Positions 1 to 10,112 of a DNA stretch of 51,820 nt are shown here, in pieces. This stretch comes from JBCCEJ01 sp039030335 (lineage in GTDB: Bacteria; Pseudomonadota; Gammaproteobacteria; HK1). The stretch's first letter is position 1, and the number at the start of each line of letters is the position of its first letter. The notes under the pieces were generated by a model. It did not search any database. It saw nothing but the letters and a program-made list of their open reading frames with translations, and had not been told where the DNA came from. The stretch is taken from assembly GCA_039030335.1 (NCBI GenBank), contig JBCCEJ010000040.1, positions 1 through 51,820 of the forward strand, written 5' to 3'. Made by a program: the position numbers and the translations under genes.

Positions 1-204
1 CAGAGCTACGTACGAGAAGCGCTGCCAAATGGGGCGACACATGAAGCGCATCAGTTGGCCGAATCATTCGAGGAAATGGTGGCGAGACTAAGGTTGTCCA
101 GCGCCGAAATCGTGGCGGCAAAAGAAGCGGCCGGCGGCGCACGCTTCACGGTCGAGGTTCCAAACAGCGGGCTCGGCACTCCGGTGGTTGCGGAGGCAGC
201 ATGA
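1..204 (+). CDS. C-terminal end of an unidentified protein (partial, 5' end outside window)
   Basis: An open frame runs from the first base to a TGA that overlaps the start of the response regulator (ATGA), giving about 67 C-terminal residues. The segment has a charged helical stretch followed by GGARFTVEVP near the end. That resembles the final beta strand of a histidine-kinase ATPase domain, which often reads GG..F.V.LP. The usual G-box glycines are not visible here, so kinase identity is only a guess. The 4-base overlap implies translational coupling, so this protein is probably the functional partner of the downstream receiver protein. Function otherwise not recognised. Confidence 0.5.
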   Translation, partial: QSYVREALPNGATHEAHQLAESFEEMVARLRLSSAEIVAAKEAAGGARFTVEVPNSGLGTPVVAEAA

Positions 205-560
205 CCAAGAGAATCCTTGCCGTCGATGACCATGAACTCAATCTTGAGATCGTCAAAGCGTACCTGAAGGATGACTACGAGCTGTTGACCGCGAAGTCCG
301 GTGAGGAAGCACTCGAGGTCATCAAGGACTTCAAACCCGACGCCGTCCTGCTCGACATCATGATGCCGGGGCTCGATGGGTATGAGGTATGCAGACTGCT
401 AAAAGCCGACGAAGATCTCTGTAGTTCCGTCGTCATCATCCTGACTGCGAAAGCGATGCCGGATGAGCGTCAGAAGGGGATCGACGCCGGCGCGGACGCG
501 TACCTGACCAAACCCTTCCGCAAAGATGAACTCCGCGACAGCATCAGCGCGCTCATCTGA
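201..560 (+). CDS. Single-domain response regulator (CheY-like receiver)
   Basis: A 119-residue protein consisting only of a receiver domain. It shows the acidic pair D9-D10, the phosphoacceptor D52 in LLDIMMPGLDG, T82 in ILTAKA and the conserved K104 in LTKPF, so all phosphotransfer residues are present. There is no DNA-binding or enzymatic output domain, so it should act by protein-protein contact or as a phosphorelay intermediate, as CheY, Spo0F and DivK do. Its ATG overlaps the stop codon of the upstream partial gene by ATGA, indicating coupled translation. The MMPGLDGYEVCR stretch is typical of the DivK/PleD type. The cognate kinase is not identified in the window, although the upstream partial gene is a candidate. 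Confidence 0.93.
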   Translation: MTKRILAVDDHELNLEIVKAYLKDDYELLTAKSGEEALEVIKDFKPDAVLLDIMMPGLDGYEVCRLLKADEDLCSSVVIILTAKAMPDERQKGIDAGADAYLTKPFRKDELRDSISALI

Positions 561-599
561 GCCCGCTTAGCGCTTCACCAACCGGGCGCGCGTCCGACT

Positions 600-616
600 G
601 CGGGCGGCATGCCCGC
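600..616. other. Short GC-rich hairpin between convergent genes
   Basis: GCGGGC (600-605) and GCCCGC (611-616) form a 6-bp stem with a 5-base loop, 40 bases after the response regulator stop and before the end of the convergent acetoacetyl-CoA synthetase gene. No T-tract follows on either strand, so it is only a weak terminator candidate. The remaining 561-755 gap shows no gene. Confidence 0.25.
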
Positions 617-755
617 GCGGAGCCGCGCTCGATAACGTCCGACCAGAAGGCTGACTTGCGCGCCGCGCCCTGCGGCACCGGAGTACGTGTTCCCGGGTTA
701 GCGACATCTTCCCGGCAACCGGCTTGCGCGTTTTTGCTTTCGCCTTTGGGTCACT

Positions 756-2705
<1,950 letters not shown>

Positions 2706-2842
2706 GTCGTTCTACCTTGGCTGGAGCGGTGGGTGGGCGCGCGGCATCGAAGGAAACCGACCGGAGTCGGCGCGGTGCCGATTGTGCTGAACAGGCAGCA
2801 AAAAAGTAACATGCCGGTGAGCTCAAACGTGAGGCACCCCGC

Positions 2843-4474
2843 ATGACGACGTCCAATCCCTATGCAAGCGGCCTGGACAAGACCTCAGCCAACTTCGAAC
2901 CGCTGTCCCCACTCAGCTTCATCGCCCGTGCCGCCGCCATCTACCCGGATCATCCGGCCATCGTCTACGGGACCAGACGACAGAGCTGGGGTGCCACGTA
3001 CGAGCGGTGCATCCGCCTGGCCTCGGCGCTGGCAAAACGCGGCATCGGGCGCGGCCACACCGTCGCGATCGTCTCGCCGAACACACCGGCGATGTTCGAA
3101 GCGAGTTTTGGTGTGCCGATGTCCGGCGCGGTGCTGAACACCATCAATACGCGCCTCGACGCGGCAACCATCGGTTTCATCTTTGACCATGGTGAAGCGT
3201 CCGCCGTGTTGGTCGACCGAGAACTGAGCGGCATCGTCGCAGCGGCCCTGGACCACTGCAGCGCGACGCCGCTCGTCATCGACATCGATGATGCTGACGT
3301 CGCGAGTGGTGACCTCATCGGCGAGGTGGAGTACGAGGCGTTCGTGGCGACCGGCGATCCCGACTTCGAATGGCCTCGCGCCGACGACGAGTGGGACGCC
3401 ATCTCGCTCAACTACACCTCCGGCACCACAGGCAACCCCAAAGGCGTCGTCTACCACCACCGCGGCGCTTACCTGAACGCGCTCAGCAACGCCGTCGGCT
3501 GGAGCCTGAACCACCATCCTGTCTACCTCTGGACGCTACCGCTATTTCATTGCAACGGCTGGTGCTTTCCGTGGACGTTGGCAGCCGTCGCTGGCACGAG
3601 CGTCTGTGCGCGCCGCGTCGAGGCCGGCATTATCTTCGAGGCGATAGCGGACCACGGTGTCACGCACTTTTGCGGCGCGCCGATAGTGCTCAGCATCATC
3701 CTGAATGCCACCGACGCCGAGCGGCGTGAATTCACCCATACGGTGCAGGTCATGACGGCCGCCGCACCGCCTCCCGCGGCGGTGTTGGAACGCATGGAAG
3801 CGAACGGATTCCGCATGACCCACGTCTACGGTCTTACGGAAACCTACGGGCCGGCTGTTATCTGCGCGTGGAAGCCCGAATGGGATGCACTGGCGCCCGA
3901 TCGCCAGGCGCAATTGAAGTCGCGCCAGGGCGTGAACTACCACGTGCTCGAAGGTTTGACGGTCATGGATCCCGACACGATGACGCCGGTCCCGGCTGAC
4001 GGCGAAACCATGGGCGAAGTAATGTTCCGCGGCAACGTCGTCATGAAAGGCTACCTCAAGAACCGGGCCGCGACGGAGGAAGCGTTTGCCGGCGGCTGGT
4101 TCCATTCAGGCGATCTCGGTGTCATGCACCCGGACGGCTACGTGCAGCTCAAAGACCGTTCGAAGGACATCATCATCTCCGGCGGCGAGAACATTTCGTC
4201 CATCGAAGTCGAGGATGCACTCTATGCGCACCCCGATATCCTGGAAGCAGCCGTCGTCGCGAAGCCCGATGAGAAATGGGGTGAAACGCCTTGCGCTTTC
4301 GTCCGTATCCGCGAGGGTTCGACACTCGATGAGGGGGGCGTGATCGCGTGGTGCCGCGAGCACCTCGCGCACTTCAAATGTCCGCGCACCGTGGTCTTCG
4401 GCGAGCTGCCGAAAACCTCCACGGGCAAGATTCAGAAATTCAAGCTGCGTGACAGTCTGACAGCAAACACCTGA
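2843..4474 (+). CDS. AMP-dependent acyl-CoA synthetase, DmdB/medium-chain type
   Basis: A 543-residue member of the ANL superfamily. Visible motifs are the P-loop YTSGTTGNPKG starting at about residue 191, LFHCNGWCFPW just after it, HVYGLTETYGP, the hinge region FHSGDLGVMHPDGYVQLKDRSKD, and the C-terminal catalytic lysine in PKTSTGKIQKF. The FHCNGWCFPW signature marks the subgroup containing methylmercaptopropionate-CoA ligase (DmdB) and related short/medium-chain fatty acid ligases. Exact substrate cannot be read from sequence; propionate to medium-chain acids or methylmercaptopropionate are possible. A DmdC-like dehydrogenase is 22 kb away on the other strand. A GAGG ribosome-binding site precedes the ATG. 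Confidence 0.88.
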   Translation: MTTSNPYASGLDKTSANFEPLSPLSFIARAAAIYPDHPAIVYGTRRQSWGATYERCIRLASALAKRGIGRGHTVAIVSPNTPAMFEASFGVPMSGAVLNTINTRLDAATIGFIFDHGEASAVLVDRELSGIVAAALDHCSATPLVIDIDDADVASGDLIGEVEYEAFVATGDPDFEWPRADDEWDAISLNYTSGTTGNPKGVVYHHRGAYLNALSNAVGWSLNHHPVYLWTLPLFHCNGWCFPWTLAAVAGTSVCARRVEAGIIFEAIADHGVTHFCGAPIVLSIILNATDAERREFTHTVQVMTAAAPPPAAVLERMEANGFRMTHVYGLTETYGPAVICAWKPEWDALAPDRQAQLKSRQGVNYHVLEGLTVMDPDTMTPVPADGETMGEVMFRGNVVMKGYLKNRAATEEAFAGGWFHSGDLGVMHPDGYVQLKDRSKDIIISGGENISSIEVEDALYAHPDILEAAVVAKPDEKWGETPCAFVRIREGSTLDEGGVIAWCREHLAHFKCPRTVVFGELPKTSTGKIQKFKLRDSLTANT

Positions 4475-4481
4475 CGCGGAA

Positions 4482-5174
4482 TCAATCCGGTCCGCGCACC
4501 GCCACGAACGCACTCTGGTGAAACACCATCTGCGCAGCCGAGTATTGAAATCCAGGCCCGACCGGGCATGCGCGGCGCGCAATGCATCCACCTACGGCAC
4601 AAGACGCTTCCGGTTCTGTTTGCAAATGCGCGGCGCAGGCCAGCGCCGCGAAGTCGTCTTGCGATACCGCCGCGACGGGGCAGGTATTGAGGCACGGCTG
4701 ATCGATGCACGTGAGGCACGGCGAAGTAGCCTCCGATACGGCATCGGCCGCGGTATCGGGCAACAACACGGCGCCCCGGTATGCATGCCAGACGCCGTAG
4801 TCCGAGTGAATCAGTAGTTTCAGTGGCGATACGGTCAACGGCTCAGCCTGGCGTGCCCAGGTCTGAAATGGCCAGTAAGGTGGGCCATCCGACGGAAACA
4901 CGGCGAACCCGCCGATTTGGGGTGCAACGCTCGTGATGATCTCGACACTCCAGCTGTCGAGCGGCTCCGACGCCTCCGGGTGACGTTGCCACCAGGCTTC
5001 GAAGCCTGACCAGAACTGGCCGCCGACGTGACCGATCAGTGCGACGCTGCGCACGGCGAAACCGGCCTGACGGCTCGCTTCGGCGTTCTGCTCGAGCGGT
5101 ACGACACCGCGACAAATGAGGCCGTGCGAAGCCAGCAGGCGGTCCAACCGCTGCCGGGTCGCGGGCACGGTCAA
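4482..5174 (-). CDS. 4Fe-4S cluster protein, ferredoxin-like C-terminus (uncharacterised)
   Basis: A 230-residue protein with an N-terminal domain of unknown fold and a cysteine-rich C-terminus. The first cluster motif is C153-x2-C156-x4-C161-x3-C165-P; further cysteines at 180, 192, 197 and 203 (in CAVGGC and ACP) could ligate a second cluster. The layout recalls the ferredoxin part of epoxyqueuosine reductase QueG, but the cobalamin domain and HEAT repeats are absent. There is no signal peptide. Its start overlaps the stop of the NRDE gene by four bases, so it is the last gene of an icmF-NRDE-ferredoxin operon. Role unknown; electron transfer is inferred from the cysteines only. Confidence 0.8.
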   Translation of the reverse strand: MTVPATRQRLDRLLASHGLICRGVVPLEQNAEASRQAGFAVRSVALIGHVGGQFWSGFEAWWQRHPEASEPLDSWSVEIITSVAPQIGGFAVFPSDGPPYWPFQTWARQAEPLTVSPLKLLIHSDYGVWHAYRGAVLLPDTAADAVSEATSPCLTCIDQPCLNTCPVAAVSQDDFAALACAAHLQTEPEASCAVGGCIARRACPVGPGFQYSAAQMVFHQSAFVAVRGPD

Positions 5175-5929
5175 AACTGATGTTCCACGGTGCTGAGTTC
5201 GCGGCCGTCAGCATCGAACGCCCGCTCCAGCAGGAAGCCGCCGCCGTCGTCGCGCAGTCCGACCAGCGTCGTCGCGCGCGTCCCGTAAGCTGCAGTCAGG
5301 ACGAATGCCGGGGTTAGCACGCGTTCAAAGTCGCGGGGCACGCCGGTTTGCGGCCACAGGTCTTCAGGTGGGATAACACGGTCGCGCATGATACCGAACA
5401 GTGTTTCGTGGTCTGGCACAGTGCCGTTCGCGAGCAGCGCGCCAAGGCGCCGTTTGCCACTCTCGACCTTCGGCCAGGGCGTATCGAGCAAGTGGTTGCT
5501 GAGGCCGTAGAGCCCAGGTTCCAGCGCTACTTGCGGTGCGTCACGGTTCGAGCAGTAGCCGAGTGACTCACCGTCGTCGACCAGCAGATTGAAGCCGTTG
5601 TAGCGATGCGCGTCGCCGTGGAGCGCGGCGAGGAAGCGACCGGTCGACTCGCGCCCGTTCAGAAAATTCGTGACGAGCTGGCCGCGGCTCGGCGGGTCTG
5701 CATAAGCGGCGACGGCTTCCCGATAGTTCGTGAGCGTCGCGAATCGACCGTCACGCGTAATCCCCAACCAGGAGCCCCCCGCTTCGAGATCACGCCCGGC
5801 GAGAATCGCCGGCGCGTCGTCCCAATACTCCGCGGCGGCCGTCGCGCGGCCGTGATACTCGTCCCGGTTGGCCACCACGAGCAACCGGTAACCCGGGACG
5901 TAGCGGTACGCAGCAAAAACCAGGCACAT
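5171..5929 (-). CDS. NRDE family (TANGO2-like) protein
   Basis: A 252-residue protein beginning MCLVFAAY and carrying the defining N21-R22-D23-E24 motif. Cys2 right after the initiator methionine fits the proposed N-terminal-nucleophile-like fold of this family. Human TANGO2 belongs here and its loss causes metabolic crises, with reported links to CoA/acyl-CoA lipid handling and haem transport; the bacterial function is not settled. It sits 41 bp after icmF and overlaps the downstream 4Fe-4S gene by 4 bp, so it should be co-transcribed with a B12-dependent acyl-CoA mutase under the LiuR-type promoter. That context favours a role in acyl-CoA metabolism, which is inference. Confidence 0.88.
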   Translation of the reverse strand: MCLVFAAYRYVPGYRLLVVANRDEYHGRATAAAEYWDDAPAILAGRDLEAGGSWLGITRDGRFATLTNYREAVAAYADPPSRGQLVTNFLNGRESTGRFLAALHGDAHRYNGFNLLVDDGESLGYCSNRDAPQVALEPGLYGLSNHLLDTPWPKVESGKRRLGALLANGTVPDHETLFGIMRDRVIPPEDLWPQTGVPRDFERVLTPAFVLTAAYGTRATTLVGLRDDGGGFLLERAFDADGRELSTVEHQF

Positions 5930-5970
5930 CGCGTGTGCGCAGCTCCCGAATGACGCGGGGCAAGCGGCCC

Positions 5971-8900
5971 CTACATGTTCCGTCGATACTTGCCGCCGAC
6001 CTCGAACAGCGCATCGGTTACCTGCCCGAGCGAGCAGCAGCGCACCGCGTCCATCAACACGGCGAACACGTTCCCGTCGGCGATCACTGTATCGCGAAGC
6101 CGTCGTAAGACGACAACGCTCTCCTCAGCGTGCTCGCTTTGGAACGCGTCCAGGCGGGCCAGCTGACTCTCCTTTTCATCCGTCGTCGAGCGCGCCAGTT
6201 CCAGCGTAGTCGACTCCGCCGGCGGTGTCGGATTCAGGAAGGTATTGACGCCGATGATCGGCAGCGAGCCGTCGTGCTTTTTGCCTTCGTAGTACATCGA
6301 CTCGTCCTGGATCTGGCCGCGCTGGAATCCGGTTTCCATCGCACCGAGGACACCGCCGCGTTCGGAAATCCGTTCGAATTCTTTCAGCACTGCTTCTTCG
6401 ACAAGATCGGTCAACTCATCGACGATGAAGCTGCCCTGGTTCGGGTTTTCGTTTTTGGCGAGCCCCCACTCACGGTTGATGATGAGCTGGATCGCAAGCG
6501 CGCGGCGCACCGAATCTTCGGTCGGTGTCGTAATCGCTTCGTCGTATGCGTTCGTATGCAGGCTGTTGCAATTGTCGTAAGTCGCGATGAGCGCCTGCAG
6601 TGTCGTGCGGATGTCGTTGAAGTCGATCTCCTGCGCGTGCAGCGACCGGCCGGAAGTCTGAATGTGGTACTTGAGCTTCTGGCTGCGCTCATTCGCCCCG
6701 TAGCGTTCACGCATCGCGGTCGCCCAGATGCGCCGCGCAACCCGGCCCATGACCGTGTATTCCGGATCCATACCGTTCGAGAAGAAGAAGGAGAAATTGG
6801 GTGCAAAGTCATCGACGTCCATGCCGCGCGCCAGGTAGCTTTCGACGTAAGTGAAGCCGTTCGACAGCGTCAGCGCGAGCTGCGTAATCGGATTCGCGCC
6901 GGCTTCCGCGATGTGATAACCGGAGATCGAAACGGAGTAGAAATTCCGCACGTCGTGCTGAACGAAGTACGCCTGGATGTCGCCCATCACCTTCAAGCTG
7001 AACTCGGTCGAGAAGATGCAGGTGTTCTGGCCCTGGTCCTCTTTGAGAATGTCGGCTTGTACAGTACCGCGCACGTTGGCGAGCGCCCCGGCTCTGACCT
7101 CCGCAGCCTCCTCTGCGCTCGGCGCACGCCCCTCGTGCGCCTCGAACGCCGCGAGCCGCTGATCGATCGCGGTATTGAGGAACATCGCGAGAATGGTGGG
7201 CGCCGGGCCGTTGATCGTCATCGACACCGACGTGCGGGGGTCGCACAGATCAAAGCCGTCGTACAGCGCCTTCATGTCATCGAGCGTCGCGATGGACACA
7301 CCCGAGTTGCCGACCTTGCCGTAGATGTCCGGGCGCCGCGCCGGGTCGAAACCGTAAAGCGTCACCGAGTCGAACGCCGTAGACAGGCGCTTAGCCTCAG
7401 CGTGCTGCGACAGGTAGTGGAACCGGCGGTTCGTACGCATCGCATCGCCTTCGCCGGCGAACATGCGCGAGGGGTCCTCACCCTCACGCTTGAACGGGAA
7501 CACGCCAGCGGTATACGGAAAATGCCCGGGCAGGTTCTCGCGCATCAACCATGCCAGCAGGTCGGCGTGAGAGGTGTATCTCGGCAGCGCCACCTTCGTG
7601 ATACGCGTGCCGCAAAGGCTCTCCGAACTGAGCGCGGTGCGCAGTTCCCGATCGCGAATCGTCACGACGAATTCGTCGGCGCTGTAACGCTCTGCGAGCG
7701 CCGGCCATGCCTCCAGGAGCTTTCGGGCGCGCGGGTCCATGCTGGCATCGCGCTCATCCGCCAGCTGATCGAGATGATCCGCAACGGTTTCGTCAGCCAT
7801 GCGTGCCGCCGCTCGAAGGCTCTGAGCTTCGCCGGCGAGCCGCGCCTGCCCGGCAACATGTTCGTGGTAGCCACGCACGCAATCGGCGATCTCGGCCAGG
7901 TAGCGGATCCGGCGGGACGGGATCACGGGATTCGCCTTGCTCGAATGCCGCACGCCGCTCCGCGGCAGGACACCGCCGGACAGATCGATGAGCTCGCGCT
8001 CGGCGCACGCGTCCACGAGCCCGTGGTAGAGCGCCGTCACGCCATCGTCGTTGAAGCGCGCGGCGACGGTCCCGAAGACGGGCATGTCGTCCGGGCCGCG
8101 GTCGAAGGATTCACGGTTGCGCAGCACCTGTTTGCTGACATCACGCAACGCATCTTCGGCGCCTTTGCGATCGAACTTGTTGATCGCGACGACGTCGGCG
8201 AAGTCCAGCATATCGATCTTCTCAAGCTGGCTCGCGGCGCCGAACTCAGGCGTCATGACGTACATCGACAGATCGACCAGCGGTGCGATCGCCGCATCAC
8301 CCTGACCGATGCCAGAAGTCTCCACGATCACGACATCGAAACCGCTGGTGCGGGTCAACTCGATCACCCCGGGCAAACACTCGGGGATCTCGGTGTTCGC
8401 ACTGCGGGTCGCGAGCGACCGCACGTAAATGTTCGGATGGTCGATGGCATTCATGCGGATCCGGTCGCCGAGCAGCGCGCCGCCGGTCTTCCTGCGCGAT
8501 GGATCGACGGCCAACACCGCAATCTTCAGGCGGTCCTCATGATCGAGCCGCAGTCTGCGCACCAGTTCATCGGTCAACGAACTCTTGCCGGCGCCGCCGG
8601 TACCGGTGATACCAATGACCGGAGCGCGCTTCCCGCCGGGGTGCACGGCTACATTGCCGGCCACGATGCCGCGCCCCAACTCCAGCGCCGTGATGGCGCG
8701 GGCGAGCGCAATGCGATCTCCTGACACCAGCGCGGCCGCGTCAACGCTCAACTCGTCACGCCAGGACAGGTCACACCGGTTGACCATGTCCTGAATCATG
8801 CCGCGCAGCCCCATCTGCTGGCCATCCGCAGGCGAGTAGATGCGTTCCACGCCATAGTCGTGCAGGGCGTTGATCTCCTCGGGAATGATCACCCCGCCGC

Positions 8901-9222
8901 CGCCGCCGAACACACGCACATGGCCGGCGTCACGTTCTCTCAGCATATCCACCATGTACTGGAAGTATTCGACGTGCCCGCCCTGATAGGAACTGACCGC
9001 AATGCCGTCTGCGTCCTCCTGCACCGCCGCCGAAACGACCTCCGCTACCGAGCGGTTGTGCCCGAGATGAATGACCTCGGCACCGAGCGACTGCAGGATC
9101 CGCCGCATGATGTTGATCGACGCGTCGTGACCGTCGAACAGGCTCGCTGCGGTGACGAAACGCACTGGCACAGCCGGATGGACAGCGGAACTGCCTGGGG
9201 TTGGACTCGCGGCTTCGGACAT
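5971..9222 (-). CDS. icmF: Fused isobutyryl-CoA mutase IcmF (B12 domain, G-protein chaperone, mutase)
   Basis: A 1083-residue three-part enzyme that interconverts isobutyryl-CoA and n-butyryl-CoA using adenosylcobalamin. The N-terminal B12-binding domain has DGHDAS with H32 as presumed lower cobalt ligand and a GGGG loop near 105. The middle MeaB-like GTPase has Walker A GTGGAGKS (K213) and NKFD. The C-terminal part is the TIM-barrel mutase. F575 in TAGVFPF and Q732 in EDQGQNT occupy the places where methylmalonyl-CoA mutase has Tyr and Arg, which indicates isobutyryl- rather than methylmalonyl-CoA. Length matches the family. GGGAGCG precedes the ATG. It is divergent from liuR and heads an operon with the NRDE and 4Fe-4S genes; its promoter carries a LiuR-type box. 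Confidence 0.95.
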   Translation of the reverse strand: MSEAASPTPGSSAVHPAVPVRFVTAASLFDGHDASINIMRRILQSLGAEVIHLGHNRSVAEVVSAAVQEDADGIAVSSYQGGHVEYFQYMVDMLRERDAGHVRVFGGGGGVIIPEEINALHDYGVERIYSPADGQQMGLRGMIQDMVNRCDLSWRDELSVDAAALVSGDRIALARAITALELGRGIVAGNVAVHPGGKRAPVIGITGTGGAGKSSLTDELVRRLRLDHEDRLKIAVLAVDPSRRKTGGALLGDRIRMNAIDHPNIYVRSLATRSANTEIPECLPGVIELTRTSGFDVVIVETSGIGQGDAAIAPLVDLSMYVMTPEFGAASQLEKIDMLDFADVVAINKFDRKGAEDALRDVSKQVLRNRESFDRGPDDMPVFGTVAARFNDDGVTALYHGLVDACAERELIDLSGGVLPRSGVRHSSKANPVIPSRRIRYLAEIADCVRGYHEHVAGQARLAGEAQSLRAAARMADETVADHLDQLADERDASMDPRARKLLEAWPALAERYSADEFVVTIRDRELRTALSSESLCGTRITKVALPRYTSHADLLAWLMRENLPGHFPYTAGVFPFKREGEDPSRMFAGEGDAMRTNRRFHYLSQHAEAKRLSTAFDSVTLYGFDPARRPDIYGKVGNSGVSIATLDDMKALYDGFDLCDPRTSVSMTINGPAPTILAMFLNTAIDQRLAAFEAHEGRAPSAEEAAEVRAGALANVRGTVQADILKEDQGQNTCIFSTEFSLKVMGDIQAYFVQHDVRNFYSVSISGYHIAEAGANPITQLALTLSNGFTYVESYLARGMDVDDFAPNFSFFFSNGMDPEYTVMGRVARRIWATAMRERYGANERSQKLKYHIQTSGRSLHAQEIDFNDIRTTLQALIATYDNCNSLHTNAYDEAITTPTEDSVRRALAIQLIINREWGLAKNENPNQGSFIVDELTDLVEEAVLKEFERISERGGVLGAMETGFQRGQIQDESMYYEGKKHDGSLPIIGVNTFLNPTPPAESTTLELARSTTDEKESQLARLDAFQSEHAEESVVVLRRLRDTVIADGNVFAVLMDAVRCCSLGQVTDALFEVGGKYRRNM

Positions 9223-9273
9223 TGAATCGCTCCCTTGTAAGCAGAGGATGCGGCCTTTTTGATGAGACCGGGC

Positions 9274-9302
9274 AACATAGGTTACGTTTACGTAAACGTC
9301 AA
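9274..9302 (-). promoter_or_regulatory. icmF promoter with LiuR-type operator in the spacer
   Basis: Read on the minus strand, TTGACG (9302-9297) is followed after 17 bases by TATGTT (9279-9274). The spacer and -35 contain the perfect 16-bp palindrome ACGTTTACGTAAACGT (9284-9299). The box ends 59 bp before the icmF start. The same palindrome recurs upstream of liuA and, with one mismatch, upstream of etfB, and it matches the known proteobacterial LiuR motif. Placement between -35 and -10 is typical of MerR-family control. Confidence 0.8.
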
Positions 9303-9327
9303 TTCATACAATACTGTGACCTCGACA

Positions 9328-9357
9328 CTTTACGTTTACGTAAAGGACAGCTAGTGT
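9328..9357 (+). promoter_or_regulatory. liuR promoter with second LiuR-type operator
   Basis: CTTTACGT-TT-ACGTAAAG (9328-9345) is a perfect 8+2+8 inverted repeat containing the TTTACGTAAA core. A possible promoter is TTTACG (9329-9334), 17 bases, TAGTGT (9352-9357) directed at liuR. The box ends 59 bp before the GTG start of liuR, mirroring the 59 bp between the other box and icmF. Autoregulation is inferred. Confidence 0.65.
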
Positions 9358-9403
9358 CCCGCTTGCTTTTGGGCAACGCGGCAGCCACGCGCTCGGACGT
9401 TCA

Positions 9404-9796
9404 GTGACCGTACACACGTATAGCATCGGCGATCTGTCCCGCGACTTCGACGTTACGCCAAGGACAATTCGCTTCTATGAGGACCGCGGACTGTTGGCGC
9501 CCGAGCGTCGCGGACAGAACCGCGTGTACTCACCCCGGGACCGCACCCGGCTGAAGCTCATCCTGCGCGGCAAACGCCTCGGTTTCTCGATTCTCGAAAT
9601 CGGCGAAATCCTCGACCTCTACGACGCACCCGATGGAGAACAGAGCCAACTCGAGTTCTTCATTGCCAAGATTCGCGCCCGTCGCGAGAACCTGCAACGT
9701 CAGGCTTACGACCTGCAGGAGGTACTGTCGGAGCTGGACGAGGTTGAGCGGCGTTGCCAGCAACAGCTGAGCCGGTCTGCCAACGGCGCGTCCTGA
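9404..9796 (+). CDS. liuR: MerR-family regulator LiuR of leucine/isovalerate catabolism
   Basis: A 130-residue MerR-type protein. The N-terminal winged helix-turn-helix contains YSIGDLSRDFDVTPRTIRFYEDRGLL and RVYSPRDRTRLKLI; the C-terminal half is a long dimerisation coiled coil with no metal-binding cysteines. Both position and sequence match LiuR, the repressor of leucine and branched-chain acyl-CoA degradation genes in proteobacteria. The gene starts with GTG, lies divergent to icmF and immediately precedes the liu operon. Operators with the expected TTTACGTAAA core flank it (9281-9302, 9328-9345, 9897-9917). The inducing ligand is not visible from sequence; acyl-CoA intermediates are plausible. 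Confidence 0.9.
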   Translation: MTVHTYSIGDLSRDFDVTPRTIRFYEDRGLLAPERRGQNRVYSPRDRTRLKLILRGKRLGFSILEIGEILDLYDAPDGEQSQLEFFIAKIRARRENLQRQAYDLQEVLSELDEVERRCQQQLSRSANGAS

Positions 9797-9896
9797 CTCG
9801 ACCGCCGTAACGACACTCGGGCGCACCGGAAGTATTCACCGAATCCCGAACCTGCCGGCCGCCGGGCACACCGGTCTGGTTTCGCTTCAGACTACG

Positions 9897-9925
9897 TTGA
9901 CGTTTACGTAAACGTAAGATAGCGT
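9897..9925 (+). promoter_or_regulatory. liu operon promoter/operator
   Basis: The perfect palindrome ACGTTTACGTAAACGT lies at 9900-9915. TTGACG (9897-9902) can serve as -35, and a poor -10 (TAGCGT, 9920-9925) follows at 17 bases. It sits 196 bp before liuA, so the transcript would have a leader of about 180 bases. The 9797-10112 gap holds this site and a hairpin near the liuA start, with no gene. Confidence 0.72.
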
Positions 9926-10074
9926 GCCGGAGCCCTGTGGCCACCTGACGCAAACGCTGGCGACGAGGTCTCGGGACCCGGGGTGCAGCATATTGGCGCG
10001 ACTGGCCGCGCGCCGCGTCGAGCCGACCGACCACGCCGCCGCGTCGGTCTGAACCAGCAGCGGCACGATCGACC

Positions 10075-10093
10075 CGCCGGTCCGGCACCGGCG
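10075..10093 (+). other. Leader hairpin upstream of liuA
   Basis: CGCCGGT (10075-10081) and ACCGGCG (10087-10093) form a 7-bp stem with a 5-base loop, 19 bases before the liuA ATG and just upstream of its GGAG. It could affect translation initiation; no function is established. Confidence 0.35.
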
Positions 10094-10112
10094 CACAAAC
10101 GGAGCGTAATCC

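Noticed and set aside
2757..2770. CCGAC-CGGA-GTCGG mini-hairpin between acetoacetyl-CoA synthetase and the acyl-CoA ligase
   Set aside because: A 5-bp arm in GC-rich DNA is expected by chance; no LiuR-type core is present in this gap.
6130..8724. 864-codon plus-strand open frame
   Set aside because: Entirely antisense to icmF; low-complexity Arg/His/Val-rich translation typical of GC-rich shadow frames.
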